Assembly (NCBI GenBank): GCA_024741835.1
Contig: JAENRP010000149.1
Location: 1-64,000, forward strand
Direction: 5' to 3'
DNA length: 64,000 nucleotides
DNA from: Diplocarpon mali
Lineage: Eukaryota; Ascomycota; Leotiomycetes; Helotiales; Drepanopezizaceae
Part shown: positions 12,112-24,891 of the stretch, piece by piece
How the letters are laid out: every line of letters starts with the position of its first letter
How positions within the stretch are numbered: the first letter of the stretch is position 1
The notes under the pieces: model-generated
What the model was told of the DNA's origin: nothing
Databases searched by the model: none
Seen by the model: the letters and a program-made list of their open reading frames with translations, nothing else
Program-made: the position numbers and the translations under genes

Positions 12112-13904
12112 GACTGTGTACGGTTCTAGTTAGACTATCTGTATGGAGCCGAAGTCAGTAAAGGGTTTTTCCAGAAAGATATGAGCAACCCCCTTGAAGC
12201 ACACGCGCCATTCATACAAGCACGCGCATGAAGCGTAGATTGCTTACACTAAATCCTTGGAAGTGCATAAAGGATAAGAGATGCGATGAGATGCGAGAGT
12301 AAAACGTACCTTTGGAGCTTTTTCTTGGATTGTAAAACGGTACCGTTGTGACTAACAGAAAGTTTGTACACACAGACCTGGGATCGATCGTCAGCAAGCT
12401 GCTCTGAGCATACAGCCGCAAGCACCGATAGAGATCGGGACCGTGCAGGCAAAGCTAAAGATAGAGCCAGCCTCAACCTCGACCGGCGCTCACCTCACGC
12501 AAACGACCAAAACAAACGCGCATATCACAGCAAACATGCGAGTAGGGATCAACTGGAAAGACTTACTTGAGACCGCGCGAGAATGTTTGAGATTGGTACA
12601 CCGCGCGGGCAACAGCATACAGGAGAGGTAGTCGTAGTTGTGTTTGCCGGTGAGAAGGGAAAAGAGATTCGAAGTTGTGCGAGGGTTAGGCGGTCGAGCA
12701 GTGATTTGGCGCTAGTGAGGATGCTGCCTAGCTTTATTGACTTCTAGATTTTGGAGAAGGTGCATTGAGGAGGATGAAGCGGGCTTGTGAGAGGAAATGC
12801 AATTGGGAGAACACGATACGGGGTTTTTTCTCAAAAAAAAAAGGGGCCAACAGACGTAGCAAGGAACAGTCTAGAGTACCAGTCACTTCCATGCATCCAG
12901 AAAACTCCTAACACGTGCAGCTTTTATCTATTGCGATGGCTGGCAGAACATCCAGCCTCAGATACTGAGATTCGAAGGCTACCTAGACAATTATTGTCGA
13001 ATGCGGCGAGCTTCGTAATTACTTATACTCTCACGCAATCTCTGCTCGGATTATCTGTGAGTTCATTTCATAGTAAGCCCAAATCCGCTTGAGTAATTGG
13101 CGTGGACTTGAACTGGTCACGACTCGGCCGGCGCATTTCTATCGAAGTTTGAGCCATCGGACAGACAAGTTTCGTTTCCAAAGACGAGAATGGAATTGTT
13201 TCATGTCGCAAGCAGTTAGCTTGTAAATAGGGAAAAGAAAAGGATGGTCAATACAGGGCCTGAGCCACTGGACTTGAAGTGCTAGAACTGGAGAGCTACA
13301 ATACAGCTCCATCTTGATTTCTGGCTTGAGCCGTAACCAAGAGCAAAGCATGCGCATACGCAGCGTGTAGTCTTGCTCACTCCCCAGAAATGGTTGCAAA
13401 CAACAGTGGAAAACAAAGCTAGCAGAACATGACCTCTGATATCGAAAAGCAAATGGCAACAGGCTTAATCGACTTCTATTTAAGAAGCAAACATACGTAG
13501 ACATGCAGAAGCAGAAGCAAATTGAACTTAGGATTTAAGGAAATGTAGTCCCATCGCACTGGATTATCCTATAATACATTTTTTTTATGGCAGGCATCAG
13601 CCCCCAAACGCCACTGAGGGCTCTAAGCCGCCAAACCTTGTGAGAGAGGTTCGATCATTTCTCGTGTCATGAAATGAGACCACACAAAATACATGCAGAA
13701 ACGGACGCAACGAACAGAGCAGACAAGAGCAAATCAATTTTCTCTTGAGATTGAAAAACCCTCCAATCCCGCCATCCCGTACCTGGGCCCACTGGTCCGG
13801 GTTCCAGTCTCTCCCTCCAATCGGTGAGACTTTCCGGGAATGCGGAGAGCCGAGTGGCGAATTATCGACCATAGTATCCTGATGGAGCAAAGTCAGCAAT
13901 CAAA
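12112..13904. other. Intergenic, Argonaute 5' flank and rna14 3' flank
   Basis: No supported gene. The minus strand upstream of 12111 probably carries the Argonaute leader and promoter. A GT donor-like site near 12310 (acgtacc) hints at a spliced 5' UTR. Other ORFs here are short, overlap on both strands and lack domains. Confidence 0.4.
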
Positions 13905-16900
13905 CTAGTAACTAGCAGCAGGCCAAAGACGAGGAGGGACAGCAGGCTTTCCAGGCTCGTTACCAGATTCATCACCACCATAATGTTCAGAGATAGACTC
14001 TGCTTCATGAGGAGGCTGGAATACTGGCGGAGTAGGAGGGAATGCAGCTATGGCATTAACCTCTTGGAGAGGTAGAGGTCCAGCGTAGTACGCAGGCGTG
14101 CCGCACTGTTCCCGGCTGCAACTGCCCCGCCATCCTGTTTGACCTGCGGAATTTATCATATTTACCGTATGGCCTTGGTGGAGGAGCCTGGGACTCTTCT
14201 TTTGCTTGCTTCCATGTACTGTAGTCCGGGACTATGGTCTCTCTGAGAAGACGGACCAGGGCGTTAGGCTTGAACTTTTCGGCGGTATAGAGATCAGCTC
14301 TTGGGATGATGCTGAGCAGGAAGGTGATGTCGCGGGGAATCACGAATGGAGGCGCGTTCCAATTTGGGGCTCCCTGTTGGAGTCGCTTTTGTTGGTCCAG
14401 GCGTCGTCCCGCGGCTCCCTTCAGAGGTGACTCGCCGCGGGCAAGCTTCCGAGGTCGGTTGAGGTCGCTATCGAAATCTTCGTTTTGGAATGGACGCTTG
14501 GGTGAGTTTGTGGTGATTGCGGCCTGCACATATTGAGGGCGGGGACTACGGCTTGGCTCGGGCGCGTACTGGGGTCGAGGACTGATCTGCAGAGCAGGTG
14601 GTGGTTGCTCAATCGATTGCATAACGCCCTTTGCACGAGTTTGAGTTGCGGGTGAGACGATAAGGCGAATAGCCGTTGGCTCGAAGCCTTCTCCGCTGTA
14701 CCGTGAAGCAAACCGAGACAGCTTAGGATCATCGGGGAATAGCTCTGCCATGCGATGCTCTAATTTACTGATCTGGGACAGCTCGCCATACTGAGATTCG
14801 TACTTGTGGAAGTAGGAATATAATGGCTTTGCCTTTTGCACAGATTCTGGCTTCGACGTTAATTTACCGACCACCGTCTCGAACGTAACACGGGCATCTA
14901 TAACAGCATTAGTAGATGTTTCGTATGGCAGTGAATTGCAACACTTACTCGTTGTATCGTTGATAGACAACAAGTGCTTCAGATACTCCAAGGTAAATCT
15001 AGCATCCTCAGGGAACAACTTTGCGCCTCGCTCGAAGATCTTGGTGCCAGCCGGATCCTTGTAGACATGATGTTCAATCAGTGCAGCGGCCACGTAAACG
15101 TCACTTGTGATTTTCCCACGACCTCTAGCATCCGCGAAAACCTTTCTGACTCCACCAACCGCGTCTTTAGGGGATCCTTTGCCTTGGACTCGGCGCATAG
15201 CTCTCATGAGTGCAATCCACGTGAATGAAATTGTTCGAGAAAGTAGTTCACTCTGTGCTGAGAAGTTGTCTTTGACGACTTTACGTCTGGCGGCCTTTGC
15301 GGTCTCTCTGTATTCTCTCTCCGCGTCATTATCTTCCTCATCCTCTTCTGCATTTGTAATAGCCCTGATAGAAGCATCGACTGGATCAACGTATGGCTGC
15401 TCATCAATTTTGTCCAGCTCTAAATTTTCTCTCACTTTCACTGACTTGTACATCTCATACAGGGTATCCAGCAATTGATCAAAAGGTGCGCGAACGATTA
15501 CGCCACGTTCAGCGAGGTCCTTGTCAGCCTCAGCTGTTGCGAGTGTTGACTCCAGACGGTCTGCTTTCTTGAAGGCAACCAAACAACTCTCCGGATTAGC
15601 GAGAAATCCGTCATTCAGGAGAGTATCTCCATCCTTCTCCAAACCGTTGTTAAAGCACCAATCAGCCGCGTCAGCCCAGATTTCTGGCCAGAAACGTAGG
15701 GCCATGACTGCTTGTTTGTAGATATACAAAACTCGCTGCTTGTAGACCTCAGGCTCGTCGGCTTTTAAAGCCAGCGGGTCTTCTTGCTCCCACTGAATCC
15801 AGCCTTTCCACAACTGAACTTGCTGCAGGTAGTCTTGATCGCCTTCAAATCCGGGCGCGGGCGGCAGTCGAGGCAGTGTAGTTCTTGCAATTCCACGAGT
15901 AATGTTTTCCAAAGCTGTGTTGGCGCTTCTAGCAGACATGTACGAAGGAGACTTCTCTTGGAGAAATTTGCGACCCTTTGTAATTAGCTATCGGCAGATA
16001 TTCGAATGAAGTTAAAAAATCTTACAGTGATCTTGTTGAGACTCATTTCAAACTGATCATATTCCTTCCAAAGACCATTTAAAGAAGACATGGGAACATT
16101 AATGGCACGCTGATACGCTTTTCGGAGCTGATCCATCTTCTGTTGGTCCTGCCAACTGCTACCGCCAATCTGGCCAGGAGCACCACGAACAAAATGGATG
16201 TACTCTTGCCATATTCTACCAGAATCCTTGTCGATGCCAATGTTGGCGAGAACAAAATCGTAGGACTGAGCAACTGTAGCACGTGCAGCCCCATTGGTAT
16301 CGTTTGTGAGATCGTTTCTTCGGCGAATATAGTTGAGGTAAACCAGCCATAGCTGGACATTAGGAACCGTCATGAGGCATCTGCCAAAAAGCAATTCAGC
16401 ATAGCTAAAGTTATCATTTTCCAACTCCATCTCTGTATATGCAACCCATAGTTCGGCCTGGACACGTTAGCACGTATCTCCGTGGGGGAAAAAAGAAGGA
16501 AAATAAAATAAAGGCATTTCATGCTTACTGATTGCGGAAACACTTTGATGACCCGCTCGTAAACTGCCCGCGCATCGTCGATTTTGTTCCGCTTTCGATG
16601 TTCACTGATCAGGGAGAGCCAAGCATCTAGGTCACCTCGAGGATCCTCCTTGATTCGGTCTTCAAGTATTCCGATTCTGTCATGCGGTAGACGAGCCTTG
16701 GGAAGAGACACACCTTGTGCGGGAGCTGCAGAAGTAGGCATCTGCGCTGCTGCAGCTGGAACAGGAGCAGCTTGAGTAACACTTGAGTTCACGGGAGGAT
16801 GGTAAGATTGCGCAGTCTTCGAATCACCTTGATTCTCAGAAGATGGATCTTGTGCATTGACAGAGTTGTGAAGTGGAGAAGGGGAAATAGCACGATTAGA

Positions 16901-17314
16901 AGTGTTAGCTGATGGCCGTAAATTTCCAGCCTGCACTGGTGTTGCTGCATCGTACTCATCGTCTGAGTCGTCAGCGATGAATCCTCCCACAGTCTTCGGC
17001 TTCCGCGTTGATCCTCTCGAGCTCGATCTCGATTCTACATCTCCTGCGACGGTAATAGCAGGGAGTGAAGAAAGAGAAGCTGGATCATAATCTCCGTCAT
17101 CGGAACCCACACCAGAGGCCGAGGAAGATAAAGCACGAAGAACTTGGTCATCTGCAACGTTTTCTCTTTTGACTTCTTGATCGTTTGTATGCTCAGTATT
17201 TGAAGGAAGCTCGCCATCAGCGGCCCCGTTTGCACCCTCGTCATCCCAAACTACACCGTTTTGCCCAGCCTGCATTTGATGCAAGAGAGCGATCTCTGCA
17301 TCTTCCTCCACCAT
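13905..17314 (-). CDS. rna14: mRNA 3'-end-processing protein Rna14 (CstF77 family)
   Basis: Subunit of cleavage factor IA: a HAT-repeat scaffold that dimerises and holds Rna15 and Pcf11 for cleavage and polyadenylation in the nucleus. Exons (minus): 16529-17314, 16026-16457, 14949-15975, then from 14897. Introns are GT-AG; the one at 14898-14948 is only 51 nt. The first ~210 residues are acidic and low-complexity (GGFIADDSDDEYDA). HAT/Suf repeats follow from LEDRIKEDPRGDLDAWLSLI, with W-x-x-Y/E patterns such as LWVAYTEMELEN, IWQEYIHFV, LWKEYDQFE, IWADAADWC and TLEYLKHLL. The conserved C-terminal motif NWNAPPFVIPRDI...PDYSTWKQ is present. After RPYG (about 14167) the end is unclear: the uninterrupted frame stops at 14056 (about 1028 aa in all), while a proline-rich frame one base off continues to 13905. 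Confidence 0.88.
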
Positions 17315-17865
17315 TGTAGAAAGAGTGAGTTCGAAAGGTCCAGGAAGGTGGAGGGTCTAACCTGCGCGCAAAGGAATGTCGGGAAAATCAGAACTGTCGC
17401 GCGTCAACTTGAACGTTGTAGGTCTGGGGGGACGATTGACCTGTCAACGAAGAATTCTGGGGACGGAGGAGAATTTTGCACAGGAGAGAAGAAGGCAGGA
17501 TGAAGTCGTGGAGTTGCGATCATGGGTGTGGTGTGGGTAAGAATGTTCTTGTCAACGCGTATTCTCGTCAAGAGTTGATTCTAGCCTCATGTCTTAACAC
17601 CTGGCACACTAGACTAAATTTAGCCTAGCTTCGACCATCTATACACGTGACATAAATTTCAATTCGGCGCGGGCAGGCGCGTACCGTCTCGCTCGCGTCT
17701 CTTTCTTTCCCTCTTCCAACCCCCTCTCCTCCCCTGACCAATACCAACGATACCACGCTTTCAGGACAACTCACCTCCAACAGATTTACCATTCCCGAAA
17801 GAATCGAGTCACAATACATACTACTTCCTCAAACAAGAAGAACTGCAATCGTCATTGCCTTCAAC
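17315..17865. promoter_or_regulatory. Divergent promoter region, rna14 / asf1
   Basis: 551 bp between the two start codons, with a long CT-rich tract (17700-17745) upstream of asf1 that resembles fungal pyrimidine-rich core promoters. No TATA box was identified with confidence. Confidence 0.45.
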
Positions 17866-18867
17866 ATGTCGGTCGTATCTCTCCTCGGCGTCAGCGTTCT
17901 TAACAACCCAGCCAAATTCGGCGATCCATACAAATTTGAGATCACTTTTGAATGTCTTGAGGAGCTTCAGAAGGGTACATTGCACCGCAGACTTAGACAC
18001 GGAACACATAACTAACGTTGCCTTACAGATCTCGAGTGGAAGCTGACCTATGTTGGCTCTGCCACGTCGTATGCACTCTTGCCCTTTCAAACGAGACATT
18101 TTTAACGCTCACAGTGATGAGCATGACCAAGAACTCGATACTCTCCTCGTTGGCCCCGTCCCAGTTGGCGTAAACAAGTTCATGTTTGACGCCGCCCCAC
18201 CCAACACTACTCGCATCCCAGATGCCGAAATCCTTGGAGTTACTGTTATCCTTCTCACATGTTCCTACGACAACCGCGAGTTCGTTCGAGTCGGATACTA
18301 CGTTAACAACGAATATGAATCCGAGGAGCTTAACGCCGACCCCCCTGCAAAACCTATCCTCGAGAAGGTCCGCCGAAACGTTCTAGCAGAAAAGCCTAGA
18401 GTCACCAGATTCGCCATCAAGTGGTAGGCTAAGTAACCACATCAAGCGCAGGCCATCTGCTAACTGATTCTAGGGACTCTGAGGCATCTGCTCCAGCCGA
18501 ATTCCCCCCTGAGCAACCCGAAGCCGATTTGATCGCAGATGGAGATCAATACGGTGCTGAAGAGGCCGAGGAAGAAGAGGAGGAGGGTGATGAAGGCGGG
18601 GAGTGCGCAGCCGCTGATCCAGATGCCATGGAGCAAGACTCTGAAATGGCCGGGGCCGAGGCTGACGCTGCCGCTGCTGAGGATTCTGATGGTGGAAGCG
18701 AGGATCTCGAGGCCGAGAGCAGCGGAAGCGAGGACGAACTCGAGGAGGACGAAGAGACTGCTGTTGAGGGTGAAGGTGATGCCGATTTGGAAATGGATGG
18801 TGTTCAAAAGCCAGCTGGTGGAAACGGCACCGTCAACCACCAGGCCGACGCCGTCATGGCTCACTAA
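17866..18867 (+). CDS. asf1: Histone chaperone Asf1
   Basis: Binds an H3-H4 dimer and hands it to CAF-1 or HIR during replication-coupled and independent nucleosome assembly. Four exons, all in phase: 17866-17974, 18029-18068, 18115-18423, 18474-18867 (GT-AG), giving 283 aa. The N-terminal immunoglobulin-like core (about 1-155) is canonical: [68 protein letters not shown] and [17 protein letters not shown]. Family knowledge places H3-contacting residues in this core. The remaining ~125 residues are a very acidic Glu/Asp/Ala tail ([13 protein letters not shown]), as in yeast Asf1. The first two introns are only 54 and 46 nt. Confidence 0.95.
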
Positions 18868-19694
18868 GCTGATCTGCATATACGCCAACGACAGTCACGA
18901 ATACGTTGTTTAAATTTCGCTAGGGAAGGAGTTTCAAGAACGCATTATGGATAGACGAGACAACAGACAATAATTGAATGAATGGATAATAATACACATC
19001 GAGTGCTTTTCTGAAGATGCATGCGTCGCAGCAGCAAAAGCTGTAAACCAGGGGCTGGCAGCCAACGGATATAAACGGAATGAAGAAGCCAGTAATTTAT
19101 CCCTGCACGGCCACCCCTAAGAGGGATCCTTTAAGATTCGGCCAGAGTCCCGCTAAGTTTGAACATGAGTTGGGGTCCTCGTTTTCTTCACGCTCGTACA
19201 TCTGTCGATCAGGTTTCAAACCGCGCACTGTCTTTCACTCATGATTTTGAGGTTTAGGTAAGAAGGCCGTGGTGACGAATATCGGCCTTGTTTGCGCAGC
19301 TTGCACTGTAAGACTGTTTTCTCTTCTATAGGCTGGGTATATACGGGTTACTCTAGTGACAGAAACAATAGTTAGTTTCAATAACGGCGCTCCGCGAAAA
19401 TTAGAAAAAGTCATGCTCGTAGAGTTAGAACGCTACTAATTTGAGCGCACACGTACAGGTATTGTGCCGAATACTTCAGCGACGACGATTCGAATAAAAC
19501 AAATTTTCAAGACAACGAACTGTAGTTACGATAGACGACGTAGTCTTCTAGGAGGCGAAAAACTTTTGTGCAAAATTCAGAGAAGAACGAAAACGTATGA
19601 TGGCATCTCTGTCCCTGATTTATCCGACGGAAACCAGTTGTAGGTTTCGCTTGCAATTGACATGAACATCTGCCACATGATTGCGAACATACAT
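18868..19694. other. Convergent intergenic region
   Basis: Lies between the 3' ends of asf1 (+) and the CorA-like gene (-). I see nothing in it beyond probable 3' UTR sequence. Confidence 0.4.
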
Positions 19695-22302
19695 CTAAAC
19701 ATCAGGCACGAGCCCCAGCTTCGACCTCGGCCTCCTCGTCAACTTCAGCCACCATAAAGATACCCCTTTCAAAGGCTGCGTGGTTGCATTCTCCGAGGGC
19801 AGGACTGGAGTTACGTTCTCATAGGCCGTCTTCAGAGGGCCCGAATCTCTCGGAGTATTTGCGGACTGGTCTGGGATTTCGACCTGGGGCAGAGCTGTGC
19901 ATGGTCTGCTTTCATGAATGGAAGCCGAGAACTGGCCATTGATGTCGATTTGCGCTTTGCGCATGTTGATCGCACGCGTTGCTTCATTTGCTGAGAAGGA
20001 CCGGTTTTTACTACGCACAGCGGCTAAAGCGCTCTTATTCTCTGGTTTGTGGTCTTGTAGGCCTTCCAGGAGGTGGGGGCTACGAAACGCCCACGCGAGG
20101 AACTGGTGCCATTTCCCGCGCCAGAAAGTCATGCCAGACGTCGTGTTCAGAGAGCCAATGAGCAGGAAGAAGGGAACGCAGACCGTGACCATGGTGACGC
20201 CAAACCATTTGAAGTCTCGCTCCGTAGGCATGTTGGTCATACCAAATACAGAGGTAACGAATGTGAGGGGGAGAAAGAAGATGGAGACCTACATTGGTAT
20301 CAGCTGTGTATTTGGATGATTGTGAGGGGAGGGTTACAAGGGTGAGGAGTTTGATGTTATGGCCCTGGAGGATAGTGACTGCAGAGAGCTCAACGCTCTT
20401 GCGACTTTCTAGGACTGAGGTTCCTGAGAAAAGTTGGTCTCGCAGGGTTCGGATCTCTTTCCTTCGATCGTCGTTTTCCTCGTATAGTTTGAACATGTTT
20501 CTTATTTCTGCCTCAAAATCCTTTTTCAGAGAAGCCATTCTTTTCTTCCAGTATTTATTTCGGTGGGACTCTTGATCGATCATGGGCCAAAGACTTTTGT
20601 GTTTGCCCTCCCAAACATCGTCGGTGAAGGTATCTTTGTAAGCACTAATTATGGCTTTGATACTATCGTTCATTAATCCCAGAGTCTGAAAGGCCCAGAA
20701 GTAGCGTCTTGAGTAAGTGAATTCTTCGTCCTCGAAGAGCAGCTTGTCTCTCATATCCTCATTGAACATGAATTCGGCCTATGGAAATTAGCTTCAGAGC
20801 CTAGACAGAATTTATAGGATCGCGATGGCAAACTGGAAACCACATGTGCATAATGCCAACACAGAAAAGGGGATACTACCGGAGGTATCACAAGTTTGCT
20901 GATCTTAATGTAAATATCTTCAAATCTCTTTTGTGCATCTTTAAACTCGGCCAAAAGAGTATGCAGGAATGCTTCTGGTCCATTCACATAATGTTTCGTC
21001 GAATCATGAGCATCAATACTATGCTTATGATCTGGATAGCATTGTATATTCAAGACATGCCAAGGGGCCCATGAATCATATACAAACCCGTGCTTTGTTG
21101 TTGCTCTCCGTGCTACGTTTCTCAATTTCCTAACCGGGAGCCCTCCCAAGGACAATGCAACGATAGAGCTACAGCGAGAAATTGGAATGTGCTCTTTCGA
21201 ATTCTTGAGGGTCTTCTCTGCTGAATCTGATTGTTGCCAAGGCATTGGTTGCACTCCATCACCTACAATTGTAAAATAGTCAAACTCAAAGACAAAAGTT
21301 CGTTGCTGTCTTTGATCTGGAGAGAACAACCGATTTAGTAAGTGAGCCTGTCACTGTTAATCGATTGAAAGCTTAGGCAGGGAGAAATTGAAAGTCTCAC
21401 AGTCGACTTGTCTTCATCGACCAGGTATTTGAAAATTTCGTCCATATCGAAATATTTGTTCATCGTCAAGTGAAGTGCCCCAAGTATAATTGGCGACGGT
21501 TCTCTAACAATGGTAATACGACCGACAACTGGCCTTTGAGCATCCAGGTCCGCATTCAGATCCTATTCATATTTTTAGCCATTGAGCCTTCTCAGTCAGC
21601 TGCTATGCTTCCTACTCTTATCGCCTGCCAGACCGCCGAATCAATCGATTTTGTTCCAGCCTTGACTACCTCGCGCCGCGACAATGGAGCACCATCTGTA
21701 CCCACATCAAAGACGGAGTAATGGGTATTGTGCCACTTTTCATCCTCTGGGTATTCGGGGAACAAAGACGGGTAGAGCAGTCGTTTATTATGCACCACCG
21801 AGTCCAACAACTCTGCCCCATATTCATTCAACGTGTACGTCTTCAGATGATGTCGGAGATCTTGATGATCGTACTTGTAAGACGGAAGCGGTGTCTGAAC
21901 GTAAAATTCGTCGTCGTCGTCGCTTTCGTCACTCTCTCCTGTAAGTATACTGCTGTGCATAGTCACTGGCTGTCCATCTGCGGGCCTCTCTGCCTCCATT
22001 TCAAATGTAGAGTGTCTGCTCCGCCTAGATACGGATACTGAAAGCCCTGACGACGCTGGAGTTGCAGAATTCGGTCTGGACAAATGCGAAGATCGGGTCA
22101 GCATAACAGCTGAGAGAGCATGACTATTCGGACTGGCCGTTTCTTTGAACGTAGGCATAAGTGATTGTAGCACTGACTCGATTGCAGTAGTAGAGGCAGT
22201 CTTGGCAAGAGCCTTGTGGACCAGTCGAAAAGTTGCGATGTAGGCTTGATGTTGCTCATCGAGCCTCCTGAGCAGCTCCTCTGTGGTGAGGGTTCCAGCC
22301 AT
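19695..22302 (-). CDS. CorA-like Mg2+ transporter (fungal long-N-terminus type)
   Basis: Predicted divalent-cation channel of the CorA/2-TM-GxN family. Exons (minus): 21616-22302, 21401-21562, 20880-21305, 20338-20778, 19695-20288, all phase 0 with GT-AG ends, giving 769 aa. Residues 1-230 are soluble, with a Ser-rich stretch and an acidic patch (DESDDDDEF). A mixed cytosolic domain follows (ITIVREPSPIILGALHL, TFVFEFDYFTIVGDG). A long charged helix (KKRMASLKKDFEAEIRNM) leads to TM1 (VSIFFLPLTFVTSVF), the selectivity loop GMTNMP (about 588-593), then TM2 (WFGVTMVTVCVPFFLLIGSL). Classical CorA has GMN; here the motif reads GMTN, as in many fungal members. The C-terminal ~170 residues are a polar tail. 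Plasma-membrane or vacuolar location cannot be decided. Confidence 0.87.
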
Positions 22303-23404
22303 GTTGACAGTATGTTATGCAATAGTGCGAGCCGGTAGGTTTATAAAAAAAAGAAAGCACTGAGGGGGAAAGGAATGAACAGGATTGAGGAGTAAAGAGT
22401 GGGCGAGGGCCTTGCCGTATGACGCAGGGCTGGCTCCATCTGCAAGTGCAGAGGTTAGATATCTATCTGACCACCTGAAGTACCGTATATGGGCTGTATG
22501 CAGAGTCTGCTATTCATGCACCTTCGTGTCCTCGACTCTCTATCTCTTGGCCCCCAATATAAATGAGGCTCCATGGCTGCCTGCTCGGGCGTCAGGTTCG
22601 GGTCATGAGGAGTTCGCCATGAGGACATATTCTGAGGACTAAGGCCTTCATGATAATTATCTTACCTTTTTCCAGTCATTTTTCACCTTGGCGGAAGGCT
22701 TCTCTGAACCTTCTGATGTGATGTGTGCCTATTAAGATGCGCGATTCTTTGACAGTTGGTACGAAACGAAGGAGGTTGGATCTTGCGCCAAGTCTGCAAC
22801 GTAGATCCGCCTAAACCTTCGACATTTGAGACACGTGACACTGGATGGCAATATAATGCTTGACTGCACTTGAGGTCTCACTTTGGCGGTATTACAAGAA
22901 GAAGGCATGGTTATGCCGAACTATGCTTTCCACCCTTGCGTCGTGTAGTCCATATGAAATTTGGCATCGCTGGGATTGAACCTCGAGTCATGGATCGGTT
23001 GATTCGCTAGCGCGGCTTTCCTACCCGTGTTCGACGACACAATCTTGCCCCTGATGTTGACTCTATTGTCTTCAATGAGGTTTGGGTTTGATATTTTCGA
23101 TGGCGGCTTGGTTAGGAGTACAACGCTACTATTAAATGCGAGGAAACGTGCTCTCCGTTACATGTATTACTTCTACCATCTTACCGTCCATGTTTACACG
23201 TCTCGATTGATATCCAGAAACCTATTACAAATTTAGGCCGAGGCGCCAGAAAAGAGGAGGGACCCGTCAAGAGAGGAGAGCAGGGGAGCGTTTTCTATTG
23301 GATGCAGAATATCACATGTCTTTCGGCTTCTCTATTATACAGGCATTGTCTCTGCCTTTGTCAAGGCCCTTGACTGCAAGTGATAACTGTAGACGCGTCT
23401 CACC
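22303..23404. other. Intergenic, CorA-like gene 5' flank
   Basis: No supported gene. A B-box-like string (GGTTCAATCCC, minus, near 22973-22983) occurs, but the flanking bases do not pair as a tRNA T-stem. Composition becomes AT-rich at the right end, next to the RIP-degraded island. Confidence 0.4.
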
Positions 23405-23579
23405 GCAGAGCAGAGATGCTGCGCTACTAGGAGCCTCGGGCTCCGAGGACTGGCTTATGTAATAAGCCCCTGAAGTGACTAAGAAGCACTCCTATAAAAT
23501 GAGCATAGATATATGGTTAGATTAAATTTTATAATCTTCTACTTACTATGAAGAACGATCTCTTTTCTCACTACAATAG
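23405..23579. repeat. LTR-like repeat, copy A
   Basis: About 170 bp that reappears in the same orientation at 26037-26207. Shared landmarks in order: gctccgaggact/gctccaaggact, aagaagcactcctataaaa, gagcat, atatatggtta/atatatagtta, attaaatttt, cttctacttac and aagaacgatc. Differences are mostly C/T and G/A, as RIP leaves. The copy ends ...ctacaata where copy B ends ...gtacaaca. The two copies likely are LTRs of one decayed element. Confidence 0.6.
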
Positions 23580-24183
23580 TTATTAGTACTATTTGCTACT
23601 CATAAGAGCAAATGATTAAAAGCTATTGATTTTGAGGGTTATTTTACAGGTTTTACTATAAAATTATCGATTTTTCCCTCGCTTAGAAGCGCTTAGAAGC
23701 GTAACGCAGTCCTAAAAGAGGTCTATTCGACGCTTTAAGTAAAACAATCAGAACCTCCTTACTTCCTACGATATTAATTAAGATAAGCGATTACAAATAA
23801 AATGGAGAAGCTTAGGAGTCTAGCTTTGGCTGAGTAATCCTTTAGATTCAGAAGTTATAGCGCATATAGCATGTGAAGCTAGAGTTCCAGACCGAATTTC
23901 TGCGGCTTTAAAAGTATATAAAGAAGCTAAGACTAGTCCATCACTTTGACAGGTTGCACCTGAAGAGGTACTCGGTTATTCGGACCGAGTACGATATAGG
24001 TATAGGTTAAGAGGCGGACTAAGCGCGGAATTATCTCATGTGCCCAAACTAGGAGTCAGACCCACATTTATGTAACCTTAACGCACACCTTTGTATATTT
24101 AAATCTAACCTTTTTCTTCTTAGACCTTCTCTCCTCTTTGATTGATTATTTTTAAAATATAGACTATATTCGCTATTTATAAA

Positions 24184-24691
24184 GACGCAGAATCACCTGT
24201 AATTCGGGATCAAGTATGGAAGCAAGAAAGAAGGTATAGAGGCGTATTTTTTAGGTCTGATACGAAAGAAACAAAGAAGTTAAAGGGTTCCTTATAGGAG
24301 AGAGCCTTCCTCTTTAATATATAAGCTACAGGCCCTATTGCCTATTTGCGTAAAATTATATAAGAATATCCTAGTATACCTTATTAGGGTCGTATAACGA
24401 TAGCACCCCGAGGTTACTGTTGGATATCTCGGAGTATAGCATTAAGGTTTTATAATCTCGATCAAGGCAAGGTTACCTCGAATTAACCCTAATAAGGTAT
24501 ATAAGAATATTCTTGCATAATATTACGTAAGTGGACCAAAGACTTCAAGCTGATGTACTTAAGGAGGAAGAGCTGTCTTTTGAAGAGGGTTCTCTAACTT
24601 CTTCGTTTTCTTTATATTAGACCTGTAGAATACGCCTTTATACCTCCTTCTTACTCCTATACTTGATTCTGTATTTTGGCGGTTCTGCGTC
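24184..24691. mobile_element. Fold-back element, ~205-bp inverted arms
   Basis: The left arm starts GACGCAGAA (24184) and ends TACCTTATTAGGG (24377-24389). The right arm is its inverse, starting CCCTAATAAGGTA (24487-24499) and ending TTCTGCGTC (24691). Matching internal landmarks run the whole length (atcaagtat, aggtatagaggcgtatt/aggtataaaggcgtatt, aggtctgata/aggtctaata, gaagaagtta), broken by C-to-T-type changes. The loop is about 97 bp. This is the shape of a MITE or fold-back transposon; no transposase frame is present. Confidence 0.6.
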
Positions 24692-24891
24692 GTCACAAAT
24701 AATTCTTAAGTTAGAGGTATATTGCTATTATATAGTATTGCGCTTCCTTTCTAAGTATAAATTAGTATCCTATTTATCCTTTATCGGTCTTATGCCAATC
24801 ATATGACGTTACATTATAAGATCCCTACGTTTTAGGTCTCTATCATTTGCAATTGAAAGGGTTTCACAGGGACCTTAGGGTCTTATTATAA

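Noticed and set aside
22950..23030. tRNA gene on the minus strand (B-box-like GGTTCAATCCC)
   Set aside because: Bases flanking the box do not pair as a T-stem (only two of five pairs), and no acceptor stem or A-box was found at the right distance.
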